A stretch of DNA of 64,000 bases from Enterococcus dispar ATCC 51266 (lineage in GTDB: Bacteria; Bacillota; Bacilli; Lactobacillales; Enterococcaceae). The DNA lies in contig NZ_KE136354.1 in the NCBI RefSeq assembly GCF_000406945.1, positions 737,707 to 801,706 of the forward strand, given 5' to 3'. This document shows, one piece after another, positions 10,648 to 19,803 of the stretch. The notes beneath the pieces are model-generated. The model did not search any database and was not told the DNA's origin. It was given only the letters and a program-made list of their open reading frames with translations. How positions within the stretch are numbered: position 1 is the stretch's first letter; every line of letters starts with the position of its first letter. The position numbers and the translations under genes were made by a program.

Positions 10648-10665
10648 AAAAAACACCTCCAATTT

Positions 10666-10693
10666 AGTATAAAGATAACGTTAAAGCGTTCAA
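10666..10693 (-). promoter_or_regulatory. Promoter of the amidohydrolase gene
   Basis: On the minus strand, TTGAAC, 16 bases, TATACT, just upstream of the GGAGGTG ribosome site. The imperfect palindrome AACGTTAAAGCGTT in the spacer could be an operator. Confidence 0.55.
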
Positions 10694-10761
10694 AAAGCGA
10701 ATTTTTAATTTTCACAACTAAGGCTGAATTAACTGCAATCAAAAATGCTGAAATAAGGGTA

Positions 10762-10793
10762 GAAAAAAACCGCACACACTCAAGTATACGGTT
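10762..10793 (-). terminator. Terminator of glmS
   Basis: Minus-strand stem AACCGTATAC / GTGTGCGGTT (10 pairs with G-U), loop TTGAGT, then a run of T. Confidence 0.85.
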
Positions 10794-10799
10794 AAAAAA

Positions 10800-12605
10800 T
10801 TATTCGACAGTAACAGATTTAGCTAAATTTCGGGGCTTATCAACATCATAACCTCTTTGTAAGGTAGCGAAATAAGCGATTAATTGGGTTGGAACTACGG
10901 CCAATAAACTACTTAGTAAGGGGTGGATATTAGGCAATAGAATTTGATCTTCTGGTTTTGCCATCTCTTCAGTGGCAATGACCAATGTGTTGGCCCCCCG
11001 ACTTTTTACTTCTTGCAAATTCCCTCTGGTATGAGGTCCAGTAACAGCATCGGTAATGATGCCAATTACAGGTGTCCCTTCTTCGATTAGAGCAATTGTG
11101 CCATGCTTTAACTCCCCAGCTGCAAATCCTTCTGCTTGAATATAAGAAATTTCTTTTAACTTTAAGGCTGCTTCCATGGAGACGTAATAATCATTCCCGC
11201 GACCAATATAAAAAGCGTTGCGGGTATTAGTTAAGTATTCCTGCGTTAAATCAGCTAAGAGTTCTTTTTCGTTAATCATCGTTTCCATAGCAGTTGCGAT
11301 TAATCCTAATTCATGGAATAAATCAAAATGAAGGGCAGCTGGAATTCCTTTTTCTACGCCTAGTGCTTTGGCTAGAACTGCCATAACGGCAATTTGAGCA
11401 GTATAAGCTTTTGTTGAAGCCACAGCTATTTCAGGGCCGGCATGAAGTAATAACGTGTAGTTTGCCTCACGAGATAAAGTTGAACCTGCCGCATTCGTAA
11501 TGGTTAACGAAGGATGTCCCAACTCATTGGTTTTGACTAGCACTTGACGACTATCAGCTGTTTCACCGCTTTGGCTTAAATAAATAAAAAATGGTTTTTG
11601 TGATAATAGCGGCATGTTGTAGCCAAATTCACTTGATAAGTGGATTTCTACCGGTAATTGAGTTAGGTTCTCGAAAAATTTCTTGGCTGCCCAACCCGCA
11701 TGACTGCTTGTGCCACAGGCCACGATATAGATGCGATCACTATTTTTTAAAGTCGTTAACAAGTTTTGGTCCACCGCAATGGATCCATCATCATTTTGAT
11801 ATTTTTGAACAATTTTGCGCATTACGACTGGTTGTTCATCAATTTCTTTTAACATGTAATAAGGATATGTTCCTTTTTCAATATCACTGGCATCAAGTTC
11901 AGCCACATAAAAATCACGTTCGATAATTTTTCCCTCGGCATTTTCAATTGTAGCTTTTTCAGCTGTTAATGTAACCATTTCGCCATCCATTAATTCCATA
12001 AAACGACTTGTTTGGTCTAACATTGCTAAAGCATCGCTACATAATACATTAAAACCTTTCCCTAAGCCAATTAGAAGAGGGCTTTTATTTTTTGCGACAT
12101 AAATTGTTTCATTGTCCGTTGTATCGATTAAAGCAAAGGCATAAGAACCTTCAATTAGTGTCAATGCCTTTTTGAAGGCCGCTTTTGTTTGCAGACCTTC
12201 ATTTTTAAAGTGGGCAACCAAATGAACGGCAATTTCTGTATCGGTTTGACCATAAAATGTATCCGCAGCTAAATAAGTTTGACGTAAGTCATCATAATTT
12301 TCGATGACACCATTATGAACTAACACAAGTTCCCCGTTTTGACTCGTATGAGGATGAGCATTTTCTTCTGTTGGTTTACCATGAGTAGCCCAACGTGTAT
12401 GGCCAATTCCAATTGTACCCGTAATCGTAGGATTTAATTTTGCTTCCAAATTTTTGATCGGTCCAGTAGATTTTACTAAATGGCTGTCATCTCCAGCTAC
12501 ATAAATACCTGCGGAGTCATACCCGCGATATTCAAGACGTTTTAAGCCATTTAAAATGATTGTTGTTGCATCGTTTTTTCCAACAACTCCGACGATTCCA
12601 CACAT
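10800..12605 (-). CDS. glmS: Glucosamine-6-phosphate synthase (isomerizing)
   Basis: A 601-aa enzyme that makes glucosamine-6-P from fructose-6-P and glutamine. Cys2 is the nucleophile of the glutaminase domain (MCGIVG); HTRWATHG and HNGVIEN follow. Two SIS sugar-isomerase domains carry [19 protein letters not shown] and the C-terminal NLAKSVTVE. It feeds GlmM, encoded on the opposite strand. AGAGG precedes the ATG. No glmS ribozyme core is seen upstream; NagR-like operators are there instead. Confidence 0.97.
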   Translation of the reverse strand: MCGIVGVVGKNDATTIILNGLKRLEYRGYDSAGIYVAGDDSHLVKSTGPIKNLEAKLNPTITGTIGIGHTRWATHGKPTEENAHPHTSQNGELVLVHNGVIENYDDLRQTYLAADTFYGQTDTEIAVHLVAHFKNEGLQTKAAFKKALTLIEGSYAFALIDTTDNETIYVAKNKSPLLIGLGKGFNVLCSDALAMLDQTSRFMELMDGEMVTLTAEKATIENAEGKIIERDFYVAELDASDIEKGTYPYYMLKEIDEQPVVMRKIVQKYQNDDGSIAVDQNLLTTLKNSDRIYIVACGTSSHAGWAAKKFFENLTQLPVEIHLSSEFGYNMPLLSQKPFFIYLSQSGETADSRQVLVKTNELGHPSLTITNAAGSTLSREANYTLLLHAGPEIAVASTKAYTAQIAVMAVLAKALGVEKGIPAALHFDLFHELGLIATAMETMINEKELLADLTQEYLTNTRNAFYIGRGNDYYVSMEAALKLKEISYIQAEGFAAGELKHGTIALIEEGTPVIGIITDAVTGPHTRGNLQEVKSRGANTLVIATEEMAKPEDQILLPNIHPLLSSLLAVVPTQLIAYFATLQRGYDVDKPRNLAKSVTVE

Positions 12606-12643
12606 ATAAAAAACCTCTTTCTGATAACGGGGATGTTTTCTTT

Positions 12644-12671
12644 TCTATAACATGCTCCGTCCAAATTTCAA
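12644..12671 (-). promoter_or_regulatory. Possible proximal glmS promoter
   Basis: On the minus strand TTGAAA, 16 bases, TATAGA, with TG before the -10. It lies just downstream of the operator cluster. It is weaker than the TTGACA promoter further up. Confidence 0.4.
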
Positions 12672-12680
12672 ATAATTAGA

Positions 12681-12722
12681 TTAGACCAATTTTATTGGTA
12701 TAGATATATAATTATTGGTCTA
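12681..12722. promoter_or_regulatory. NagR/YvoA-like operator cluster upstream of glmS
   Basis: Three half-sites in 42 bases: TTAGACCAAT (12681-12690), ATTGGTATAGA (12694-12704) and ATTGGTCTAA (12713-12722). The outer two form an exact inverted repeat. The units match the ATTGGTATAGACCAAT type of site bound by GntR-family NagR/YvoA (dre boxes), which control glmS and nag genes in streptococci and bacilli. They sit between the TTGACA promoter and the glmS start, well placed for repression relieved by glucosamine-6-P or GlcNAc-6-P. Confidence 0.65.
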
Positions 12723-12740
12723 ATTAATAAGACAACAAAA

Positions 12741-12769
12741 ATGATATTATTTATTAACGTTTTTGTCAA
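12741..12769 (-). promoter_or_regulatory. Main glmS promoter
   Basis: On the minus strand TTGACA, 17 bases, TATCAT. The predicted transcript starts near 12735, immediately upstream of the operator cluster. Confidence 0.65.
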
Positions 12770-12791
12770 CAAATAATTTTGAATATTTTTA

Positions 12792-12826
12792 ATTGGTATA
12801 TGTTTGATTTTTTGAAACCAATATAC
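12792..12826. promoter_or_regulatory. Second, distal NagR-like inverted repeat
   Basis: ATTGGTATAT at 12792 and ACCAATATAC at 12817 face each other across 15 bases. The half-sites resemble those in the proximal cluster. This copy is about 100 bases away, on the far side of the glmS promoter, and could allow looping or act on the divergent operon. Confidence 0.4.
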
Positions 12827-12994
12827 GTTGTAAAAATTCAGTCTGCCATTTTCAATCTTAATTAACAAAATTATTTATTAATAACTGTTTTTTTTGAAAG
12901 CTTTTCGCTACAATGATATCAGGGTGATCGATTGTATTATAAAGCGACAACCAAACTGATAAAAAATCAGTTTTTGGAGATTGAGGAGGATATT

Positions 12995-13285
12995 ATGGAA
13001 AATATGGTACGTTGTATGAGTTTTAAACAGTTAAAAGCAGCTGTAGCAAAATTAGAAGCGGCAGAAGCTGTAGACGATAACACAAAAGTTTTTATTGATA
13101 CAGGCTGGGATAGTTTACAAGAAGTGGCTCCAGAAAGTATTGCGATAAAAAAGGCACGCTATTTTCAGGTACAAGACCCGGTGAGTAAAGAATATTTTGG
13201 TGGTTTTGCTTTAGAGGAAAAAGCTGAAAAGGTGAACGCTACAGGAGAAGAAGAAACGGTTATTGTCATTGAAAATCAATATTAA
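12995..13285 (+). CDS. Small acidic protein of unknown function
   Basis: A 96-aa protein, likely cytoplasmic, with an N-terminal helical stretch (SFKQLKAAVAKLEAAEAV) and a beta-rich remainder (VFIDTGWDSLQEVAP, KARYFQVQDPVSKEYFGGF). No membrane segment, cysteine pair or motif that I recognise. ATG 12995 has GAGGAGG 6 bases upstream and is chosen over the upstream frame extension. It is 22 bases before sppA and probably the first gene of the sppA-RDD-TPR transcript. Function unknown. Confidence 0.75.
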   Translation: MENMVRCMSFKQLKAAVAKLEAAEAVDDNTKVFIDTGWDSLQEVAPESIAIKKARYFQVQDPVSKEYFGGFALEEKAEKVNATGEEETVIVIENQY

Positions 13286-13307
13286 AAAAGAGTAGGGAGT
13301 AAACGAA

Positions 13308-14339
13308 ATGAATAAAAGAAGATGGATTGCTGTAGTGATTGCAGTGGGGTTATTTGTGTTTTCAGCTGTATCTTCCCGTGTTGCAACCCATAATAGTGAA
13401 GATACGCAAAAAGCGTTGGCTGGATTAAATGCATTGCTGTATGGTTCAAACCAGATGGAAAAAGAAGTGATTGAAGAAGGTAACGGCACCCAGCAAATTG
13501 CAAAATTAACACTTGATGGCACTATAGCCGATACAGGCTCAGGTGGGATTTTTTCGACTGAAACTTACAGTCATCAAGATTTTTTAGCACAGTTAAAAGA
13601 AATTCAAACAGATAAAAGCATTAAAGGTATCTTATTAGAAGTTAATTCTCCTGGTGGCGGGGTGTATGAGAGTGCTGAAATTGCCAAAGAGTTTACGAAG
13701 ATCAAAAAATTAAATATTCCCGTGTACGTCAGCATGAAAAATATGGCTGCAAGTGGAGGCTATTACATTTCAGCTGCTGCAGATAAAATTTTTGCTACTG
13801 ACGAAACTGTGACAGGATCAATCGGAGTGATTATGTCTGGCGTCAACTACAGTGGTTTAATGGAAAAATTAGGCATTACCGATCAAACATATAAAAGTGG
13901 GGCGCTAAAAGATATGGGCTCGGCGACGCGTAAACCAACTGAAAAAGATAAAGAAGTATTGCAAACCTATGTTAACAATGCCTATGACCGTTTTGTCAAA
14001 GTGGTAGCTACAGGTCGGCATATGTCAGAAGATGCGGTTCGTAAAATTGCGGATGGTCGCATTTATGATGGTGCGCAAGCTAAAACTATCGGTTTAGTGG
14101 ATGAAATTGGGTTTCCTGAAGATACGTTAGCTGCATTGAAAAAAGATAAAAAATTGGAAGATGCCCAAGTAATTGAGTACACAGTTGGCGATACTGGTTT
14201 TTATTCTTCTTGGTTAGGCAGTAAAGTGGCCCAATGGCAAGGACTTGCTCCAAGTGAAAGCAGTAAAGTATTACATCTTTTTGAATCCCTTGGAAATGCC
14301 CAAGCGCCTAAACCTCTTTATTATTATGGAGGTGAATAA
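13308..14339 (+). CDS. sppA: Signal peptide peptidase SppA (short form)
   Basis: A 343-aa membrane serine protease that cleaves leftover signal peptides. One N-terminal membrane segment (about 5-22) is followed by a single protease domain, the length expected for the Gram-positive form. Substrate-binding GILLEVNSPGGGVYES, the nucleophile Ser in MAASGGYYISA and the general-base Lys in TYKSGALKDMGS are visible. It may also help release lipoprotein-derived peptides. The next gene starts one base after its stop. Confidence 0.93.
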   Translation: MNKRRWIAVVIAVGLFVFSAVSSRVATHNSEDTQKALAGLNALLYGSNQMEKEVIEEGNGTQQIAKLTLDGTIADTGSGGIFSTETYSHQDFLAQLKEIQTDKSIKGILLEVNSPGGGVYESAEIAKEFTKIKKLNIPVYVSMKNMAASGGYYISAAADKIFATDETVTGSIGVIMSGVNYSGLMEKLGITDQTYKSGALKDMGSATRKPTEKDKEVLQTYVNNAYDRFVKVVATGRHMSEDAVRKIADGRIYDGAQAKTIGLVDEIGFPEDTLAALKKDKKLEDAQVIEYTVGDTGFYSSWLGSKVAQWQGLAPSESSKVLHLFESLGNAQAPKPLYYYGGE

Positions 14340-14340
14340 A

Positions 14341-14934
14341 TTGAGTGATAAAGTACAAGGACCTAAAATTTTTAAAACAGCTCAAGAAAAAGAAAAACTA
14401 AGTGCAACAGAAATTGAGAAAAAACAGCAACAATGGCGCCCTTTGATAAATGAACAGCCTGATAAACAAAATTATTTTCCCAATTATTTTTACGCGGGTT
14501 TTTGGATTCGCTTTTTTTCGTATCTCGTGGATTTATTATGTGTGAATGCTGTAACAAATGGTACGATTGGTTTGGTATATCGTATTGTCGGAGTAGAAAT
14601 AGCGACTAGCTTTTTGAGTTTATCTTCTTTACTAGCTTTAGCAGTCTATTTGAGCTATTTTACTTTACTGACAAAACTTAACCATGGGCAAACAATTGGT
14701 AAAATGATTTTTGGCATTCGTGTGGTTTCGCTAACACAATCCGAGTTGTCATGGACTACGGTTATTATAAGAGAAACCGTTTGCCGTTTTATCCTGAAAG
14801 GATTTCCTTTTATACTAGGCTATGTGGTAGCAGCTTTTACTGATCACAAACAACATGTGGGCGACCACTTTTCAGATACTTCTGTCGTTACGATTAATGT
14901 ATTAAAAGCTTTTAACAAAGAAATACGGGCTTAA
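14341..14934 (+). CDS. RDD-family membrane protein
   Basis: A 197-aa protein with a charged cytoplasmic N-terminus (about 55 residues) and three to four hydrophobic segments. The family signature is seen in YAGFWIRFFSYLVDLL and in GQTIGKMIFGIRVV, with GDHFSDTSVV near the end. RDD proteins are of uncertain function, and some are sodium/proton antiporters. The TTG start at 14341 has GGAGG 8 bases upstream, inside the end of sppA; an earlier ATG at 14245 would overlap sppA by 95 bases and is unlikely. Confidence 0.8.
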   Translation: MSDKVQGPKIFKTAQEKEKLSATEIEKKQQQWRPLINEQPDKQNYFPNYFYAGFWIRFFSYLVDLLCVNAVTNGTIGLVYRIVGVEIATSFLSLSSLLALAVYLSYFTLLTKLNHGQTIGKMIFGIRVVSLTQSELSWTTVIIRETVCRFILKGFPFILGYVVAAFTDHKQHVGDHFSDTSVVTINVLKAFNKEIRA

Positions 14935-14959
14935 TTTGCAATAGGAGCAGGTGTAAAAG

Positions 14960-15907
14960 ATGGGAGAAAAAATTGTCTTTCCGGATGAATTAGAACGTAG
15001 CATACGCTTAGGCCAAAAAGCGATAGAACAAAAAGAGTATTTAACCGCGTGTGGTTACTTTAAAAAAGCCTATGAAATGGAAATGTCTTTTTCAGTCAAT
15101 CAATTATATGTGGCAGCTTTACTGAAATTAGAAGATTTTGAGGCTGCCCTTCAAGTGGCGCAAGATTTTTCAGAGGAATATCAAAGCACAGAAGCAGCTT
15201 TAACACAATATGTTCGCATTTTATTATTAAATCAACAGTTTTTAATTGCACGTAAAGTTATCTCTCAAAGCGTATTGTTGACAAAGGAAAAAAAACGTAC
15301 TTTAACTCAACAAGTAGAACAGCTGGAATTAGCCATCGATTTGCTTGATCCAGAAAGTTTACAAGTTAAGCGACAATTATTAAAACGTTGGGATAAAAAG
15401 CAAACACCTATGCCGTCTGCTGCGTGGGATGAGTTTCAGCATCAGTTAACTTATCCTCAATTTGTGGCTTTGATGCAAGATTTTTTACCTGCAAGTAACA
15501 ATAATTTTTTACGACCGCGCTTAATTGAAGAACTGGTATTATTAGGTTGTGATAAAACTATCCTAACCAATAGTTGGTTAGAAATTGGTTATCAATTGGA
15601 TCTAAAGACTCTGCTATTACCAGAAGATTTACCGGCTTTTAAAAAACTACAACATTATTTTGAGTCTGAAATTGCTGCAAAGAATGTTCAAATGGCGGAG
15701 TATTGTATCGCTGAATTGAAGACGCATTTGGCACTAACATATCCATTTGTCCCTTTTGCAGAAAATACAATGTTATGGGCTCAGAGCTATGTCTTAGAAT
15801 ACCAAAGGTTAATGGGAGATGTTACTGCTGAAAAAAGCCTAGGCGAACTTTCAAAAATTAATCTTCAAAAAGAAAAAATTCGCCAAATCTATCAAGAAAT
15901 TTTCTGA
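14960..15907 (+). CDS. TPR-like helical repeat protein, unknown function
   Basis: A 315-aa, mostly helical cytoplasmic protein. The N-terminal third shows tetratricopeptide-like pairs (LGQKAIEQKEYLTACGYFKKA, then VAALLKLEDFEAALQVAQ). The rest is helical with no motif I know. It is the last gene of the sppA operon, 25 bases after the RDD gene. It may be a scaffold for envelope proteins, but nothing in the sequence fixes a role. Confidence 0.7.
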   Translation: MGEKIVFPDELERSIRLGQKAIEQKEYLTACGYFKKAYEMEMSFSVNQLYVAALLKLEDFEAALQVAQDFSEEYQSTEAALTQYVRILLLNQQFLIARKVISQSVLLTKEKKRTLTQQVEQLELAIDLLDPESLQVKRQLLKRWDKKQTPMPSAAWDEFQHQLTYPQFVALMQDFLPASNNNFLRPRLIEELVLLGCDKTILTNSWLEIGYQLDLKTLLLPEDLPAFKKLQHYFESEIAAKNVQMAEYCIAELKTHLALTYPFVPFAENTMLWAQSYVLEYQRLMGDVTAEKSLGELSKINLQKEKIRQIYQEIF

Positions 15908-15938
15908 AGTTTTTTTTACTTTCCATAACCTTAAAATG

Positions 15939-15967
15939 TTTACAATTCATAAGGGTTAGTGTACTAT
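15939..15967 (+). promoter_or_regulatory. Promoter of tig
   Basis: TTTACA, 17 bases, TACTAT, 57 bases before the tig ATG. Confidence 0.65.
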
Positions 15968-16024
15968 TTAAAAGTATGCATGAAAGTATTTCATAGTAAA
16001 ATTAGTTTATTCGGAGGGAAACAC

Positions 16025-17308
16025 ATGACTGCAAAATGGGAAAAAACTGGCACCAATGATGGTGTATTGACATTTTCAATTGATCAAGCTGAAATTCAAA
16101 AAGGCTTGACACAAGCATTCAATAAAGTAAAAGGCAGCTTAAACGTACCTGGCTTCCGTAAAGGGAAAGTTTCACGTCAAGTATTTAACCGTATGTATGG
16201 CGAAGAAGCATTGTATGAAGATGCATTAAACGCTGTTTTACCAGAAAATTACGAAGCAGCAGTTAAAGAAGCAGGAATCGATCCTGTTTCACAACCAAAA
16301 ATTGACATTGATAGCATGGAAAAAGGTCAAGATTGGGTAATTAAGGCAGAAGTTACTGTAAAACCTGAAGTAAAATTAGGGGATTATAAAGACTTAACTG
16401 TTGAAAAACAAGATCGCACAGTTACAGCTGAAGATGTTGACGCAAAATTAAAACAAGAACAAGAACAACAAGCAGAACTAGTGATTAAAGAAGACGAAGC
16501 AGCTGTCAATGGCGATACTGTTATCATCGACTTTGAAGGTTTTGTTGATGGCGTTGCATTTGAAGGCGGCAAAGGCGAAAACTATTCATTAGAATTAGGT
16601 TCTGGTTCATTCATTCCTGGTTTTGAAGAACAATTAGTCGATCATAAAGCTGGCGATAACGTAGATGTTACCGTGACGTTCCCTGAAGACTACCAAGCAG
16701 AAGATTTAGCTGGTAAAGAAGCAAACTTTAAAGTAGTTGTTCATGAAGTAAAAGCAAAAGAATTACCTGAATTGGATGATGAATTTGCCAAAGACGTTGA
16801 CGAAAACGTTGAAACTTTAGCTGAATTAAAAGAAAAATACATGAAAGAATTAACGGAAGCAAAAGAAAAAGCAGCTGAAGATGCAAAAGATGAATTAGCT
16901 ATTCGCACTGCTGTGGAAAATGCTGAAATTCTTGACTTGCCACATGTAATGGTTCATGACGAAGTACACCGTTCAATGGACGAATTCTTAAACAACATGC
17001 AACGCCAAGGTATTGCACCTGAAATGTACTATCAATTAACTGGTTCAACTGAAGCCGACTTACACAAACAATTTGAAGGTGAAGCTGAAAACCGCGTGAA
17101 AACAAACTTAGTAATTGAAGCAATTGCTGCTGCTGAAAACTTGGAAGCAACAGAAGAAGACGTTGAAAAAGAAATCGCTGAGTTGTCTGAAGCTTACAAC
17201 ATGCCAGTTGACCAAATCAAACGCGTCTTAACAGAAGATATGTTGAAACATGATATTACAATGAAAAAAGCAGTCGAACTTGTAACTGGAACTGCAGTTG
17301 AAAAATAA
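16025..17308 (+). CDS. tig: Trigger factor (ribosome-associated chaperone)
   Basis: A 427-aa chaperone and prolyl isomerase that receives nascent chains at the ribosome exit. The ribosome-binding GFRKGKVSR loop lies at about residues 44-52. The FKBP-type domain is centred on [20 protein letters not shown] and [11 protein letters not shown], and a long helical C-terminal domain follows. ATG 16025 with GGAGGG upstream is chosen over the upstream in-frame TTG-type start at 15959. Clean single gene with its own promoter and terminator. Confidence 0.96.
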   Translation: MTAKWEKTGTNDGVLTFSIDQAEIQKGLTQAFNKVKGSLNVPGFRKGKVSRQVFNRMYGEEALYEDALNAVLPENYEAAVKEAGIDPVSQPKIDIDSMEKGQDWVIKAEVTVKPEVKLGDYKDLTVEKQDRTVTAEDVDAKLKQEQEQQAELVIKEDEAAVNGDTVIIDFEGFVDGVAFEGGKGENYSLELGSGSFIPGFEEQLVDHKAGDNVDVTVTFPEDYQAEDLAGKEANFKVVVHEVKAKELPELDDEFAKDVDENVETLAELKEKYMKELTEAKEKAAEDAKDELAIRTAVENAEILDLPHVMVHDEVHRSMDEFLNNMQRQGIAPEMYYQLTGSTEADLHKQFEGEAENRVKTNLVIEAIAAAENLEATEEDVEKEIAELSEAYNMPVDQIKRVLTEDMLKHDITMKKAVELVTGTAVEK

Positions 17309-17323
17309 TTTTTTTGCATTTTG

Positions 17324-17354
17324 AGTCGTTGGCTTTGGCTGACGGCTTTTTTTG
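17324..17354 (+). terminator. Terminator of tig
   Basis: AGTCGTTGGC / GGCTGACGGCT stem with G-U pairs and a 3-base loop, followed by seven T. Confidence 0.75.
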
Positions 17355-17510
17355 TTTTAAATTTTATCAGTGAGGCAAAAAAGCAATAATAGAATAGGAT
17401 TCCTATCTAAGTAGGATTAACCGAAACTGTGAATATTATTTGCTAAAGTAAAAAGGGTAGGGATAAATTCCCATAAACGGTGATCTTTTGAAACAATAAA
17501 CGCAACTACT

Positions 17511-17538
17511 TTTGCTTTGGCAAATTGTATGCTATCAT
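17511..17538 (+). promoter_or_regulatory. Promoter of clpX
   Basis: TTTGCT, 16 bases, TATCAT, with extended -10 TGC. The rest of the 300-base tig-clpX gap holds the tig terminator and no gene. I see no CtsR operator in it. Confidence 0.5.
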
Positions 17539-17608
17539 AGTCTAAGACTGTTTAAATCAGTTATCCATCACTCGTTAAGAGTACGGAAATTTTTCAAGGG
17601 GTGAGACC

Positions 17609-18847
17609 ATGTACGACAACACTAGCGGAAATGAAACTGTACGTTGTTCATTTTGTGGGAAATCACAAGAAGAAGTACGTAAGATCGTCGCCGGTCCCGG
17701 GGTCTACATTTGTAACGAGTGTATCGACTTATGCAAAGAGATCATTGACGAAGAATTCCTGGATGAAGATGTGCGGGAATTCATCGATGTACCTAAACCA
17801 AAAGAAATATTAGCTATTTTGAATGAGTATGTAATAGGGCAGGACCGTGCTAAAAAAGCATTGTCAGTTGCGGTTTACAATCATTACAAACGGGTAAATG
17901 CTGAGAGTGTAGAAGATGAAGTGGAGTTGCAAAAAAGTAATATCTGCTTGATTGGACCAACTGGTTCTGGGAAAACTTTCCTAGCCCAAACATTGGCACG
18001 CTCTCTAAATGTTCCCTTTGCAATCGCAGATGCTACCAGTTTAACTGAAGCAGGTTACGTAGGTGAAGATGTCGAAAATATTTTATTGAAATTATTACAA
18101 GCAGCTGATTTCAATGTTGAACGAGCACAAAAAGGGATTATTTATATTGATGAAATCGATAAAATTGCGCGTAAAAGTGAAAATGTTTCGATTACCCGAG
18201 ATGTTTCGGGTGAAGGTGTGCAACAAGCGTTATTAAAAATTTTAGAAGGAACAGAAGCAAGTGTTCCTCCTCAAGGTGGGCGCAAACATCCTCATCAAGA
18301 AATGATTCAAATTGATACCACCAACATTTTATTTATTGTCGGTGGTGCCTTTGATGGAATTGAAACTATCGTAAAAAATCGTATGGGTGAAAAAATTATT
18401 GGTTTTGGTACCAACAATAAGAAAATTGGGGATGATGAAAGTGTTATGCAACATATTATTCCTGAAGACTTATTGAAATTTGGTTTAATTCCAGAATTTA
18501 TTGGGCGTTTGCCAGTTATGGCTGCTTTGGATAAATTGACCAATGATGATTTGGTTCGAATCTTAACGGAGCCTAAAAATGCATTAGTGAAACAATATAA
18601 AAAACTAATGTCATTAGATGAAACTGAGTTAACTTTTGAACCAGCAGCGCTAAAAGCTATCGCGGCCAAAGCGATTGAACGAAATACAGGAGCACGGGGG
18701 TTACGGTCCATTATTGAAGATATTATGATGGACGTGATGTTTGATGTACCCAGCGATGAAGATATTAAAGAAGTTATCGTAACGGAAGATTCAGTTACAG
18801 GTAATGGAACACCAAAAGTAATTTATGCTGAAAAAAAAGCCGGATAA
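17609..18847 (+). CDS. clpX: ClpX, ATPase subunit of the ClpXP protease
   Basis: A 412-aa AAA+ unfoldase that feeds tagged proteins to ClpP. The N-terminal zinc domain has Cys13, Cys16, Cys35 and Cys38. The AAA module shows Walker A GPTGSGKT, Walker [11 protein letters not shown], the pore loop GYVGEDVE and sensor-2 NTGARGLRS. No clpP gene is in the window. It sits between tig and engB, as in many Firmicutes. Confidence 0.97.
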   Translation: MYDNTSGNETVRCSFCGKSQEEVRKIVAGPGVYICNECIDLCKEIIDEEFLDEDVREFIDVPKPKEILAILNEYVIGQDRAKKALSVAVYNHYKRVNAESVEDEVELQKSNICLIGPTGSGKTFLAQTLARSLNVPFAIADATSLTEAGYVGEDVENILLKLLQAADFNVERAQKGIIYIDEIDKIARKSENVSITRDVSGEGVQQALLKILEGTEASVPPQGGRKHPHQEMIQIDTTNILFIVGGAFDGIETIVKNRMGEKIIGFGTNNKKIGDDESVMQHIIPEDLLKFGLIPEFIGRLPVMAALDKLTNDDLVRILTEPKNALVKQYKKLMSLDETELTFEPAALKAIAAKAIERNTGARGLRSIIEDIMMDVMFDVPSDEDIKEVIVTEDSVTGNGTPKVIYAEKKAG

Positions 18848-18853
18848 TATGCT

Positions 18854-18883
18854 AAAAGCTGGGTTTTATACCCAGCTTTTGGT
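18854..18883 (+). terminator. Weak terminator or attenuator between clpX and engB
   Basis: AAAAGCTGGG / CCCAGCTTTT, 10 perfect pairs with a 7-base loop, but only four T follow. Some transcription probably reads into engB. Confidence 0.6.
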
Positions 18884-18919
18884 TTGAGCGGAATAATTTT
18901 AGAAAAAGGAGTGAAGTCG

Positions 18920-19504
18920 ATGAAAGTTCATAATGCAGAAATCGTGATCAGCGCCGTTTCTCCCAAGCAATATCCCGAAACTGACTTACCAGAAATCGCT
19001 TTAGCAGGACGTTCAAATGTAGGGAAATCTTCCTTTATCAATACCCTAATTGCCCGTAAAAATCTTGCTAGAACTTCTTCTAAGCCAGGTAAAACTCAGA
19101 CACTCAATTTTTATCTGATTGAAAATATTTTGCATTTCGTAGATGTACCCGGATATGGATACGCCAAGGTTTCAAAAACGGAACGAGCAAAATGGGGCCA
19201 GATGATAGAAACTTATCTTACACAACGTGAACAATTACGAGCTGTAGTTTCATTAGTTGATATGCGTCATGAACCCAGCCAAGAGGATATTCAAATGTAT
19301 CAGTTTTTAAAGTATTACGATTTACCTGTGATAGTGGTGGCAACGAAAGCGGATAAAATTCCACGAGGTAAATGGAATAAACACGAATCCGTAATAAAAA
19401 AAGCATTAGATTTTGATAAATCTGATACTTTCATTATTTTTTCTTCGGTAACAAAAGAAGGTAAAGATGAAGCATGGGCTGCCATTGAGGCCGCTATAAA
19501 ATAA
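18920..19504 (+). CDS. engB: EngB/YsxC ribosome-biogenesis GTPase
   Basis: A 194-aa GTPase needed for 50S subunit assembly. G1 is [11 protein letters not shown], the switch segment [15 protein letters not shown]3 [11 protein letters not shown] and G4 [11 protein letters not shown] 18920 has AAAGGAG upstream; the earlier in-frame start overlaps the clpX hairpin and is unlikely. The clpX-engB order is conserved in Bacilli. Confidence 0.95.
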   Translation: MKVHNAEIVISAVSPKQYPETDLPEIALAGRSNVGKSSFINTLIARKNLARTSSKPGKTQTLNFYLIENILHFVDVPGYGYAKVSKTERAKWGQMIETYLTQREQLRAVVSLVDMRHEPSQEDIQMYQFLKYYDLPVIVVATKADKIPRGKWNKHESVIKKALDFDKSDTFIIFSSVTKEGKDEAWAAIEAAIK

Positions 19505-19540
19505 AGAGTCGAATCATTTCTGATTCGACTCTGTTTTTTT
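19505..19540 (+). terminator. Terminator of engB
   Basis: Twelve-base stem AGAGTCGAATCA / TGATTCGACTCT, 4-base loop, then seven T. Part of it also codes the end of the converging 52-aa gene. Confidence 0.85.
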
Positions 19541-19672
19541 ATTCTTTTTTTTGTCTTTGTTTTCTGGTTTTAAGAAGCGGGTCACGTCTACTTCTTCTTT
19601 TTTATCCGGCATAATGACAAAGTCATCAAACATTTTATCTAAAGAATCATCTCGTTCGAATTTTAGCCCCAT
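19514..19672 (-). CDS. SPJ_0845-like small protein
   Basis: A 52-aa highly charged protein. It begins MGLKFERDDSLDKMFDDF, continues with FVIMPDKKEE, and ends in a Lys-rich tail. The ATG has GGAGGTGG about 6 to 8 bases upstream. The start and the acidic DKMFDDF block resemble the small SPJ_0845 family of streptococci and enterococci, from memory of that family. Function unknown. It converges on engB, and its last codons share DNA with the engB terminator. Too short for a standard gene-length cut-off. Confidence 0.7.
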   Translation of the reverse strand: MGLKFERDDSLDKMFDDFVIMPDKKEEVDVTRFLKPENKDKKKNKKTESNQK

Positions 19673-19803
19673 TTGTGCCACCTCCACATAGAGTTTAACA
19701 TGTTTCTCTTTTTTTATTAAGAAAAAGTGATTCCTTTTTACTTTTTTTTAATCCCATTATTCGTTATAATAAAATTATAGAAACATTAAAAGGCGGTGAG
19801 ATT

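Larger units (their letters stand above)
12606..12994. other. 389-base intergenic region between glmS and the sppA operon
   Basis: AT-rich divergent regulatory region. It holds the glmS promoter or promoters and the operators listed separately. Near 12894-12922 lies a possible rightward promoter, TTGAAA, 17 bases, TATCAG, for the 96-aa gene and sppA. I see no further open frame with a ribosome site. Confidence 0.6.

Noticed and set aside
12606-12735. Searched for a glmS ribozyme
   Set aside because: No recognisable catalytic core on the minus strand; the region is AT-rich with operator repeats instead.
18307-18711. Long minus-strand open frame inside clpX
   Set aside because: Antisense shadow of a highly conserved gene; no ribosome site.
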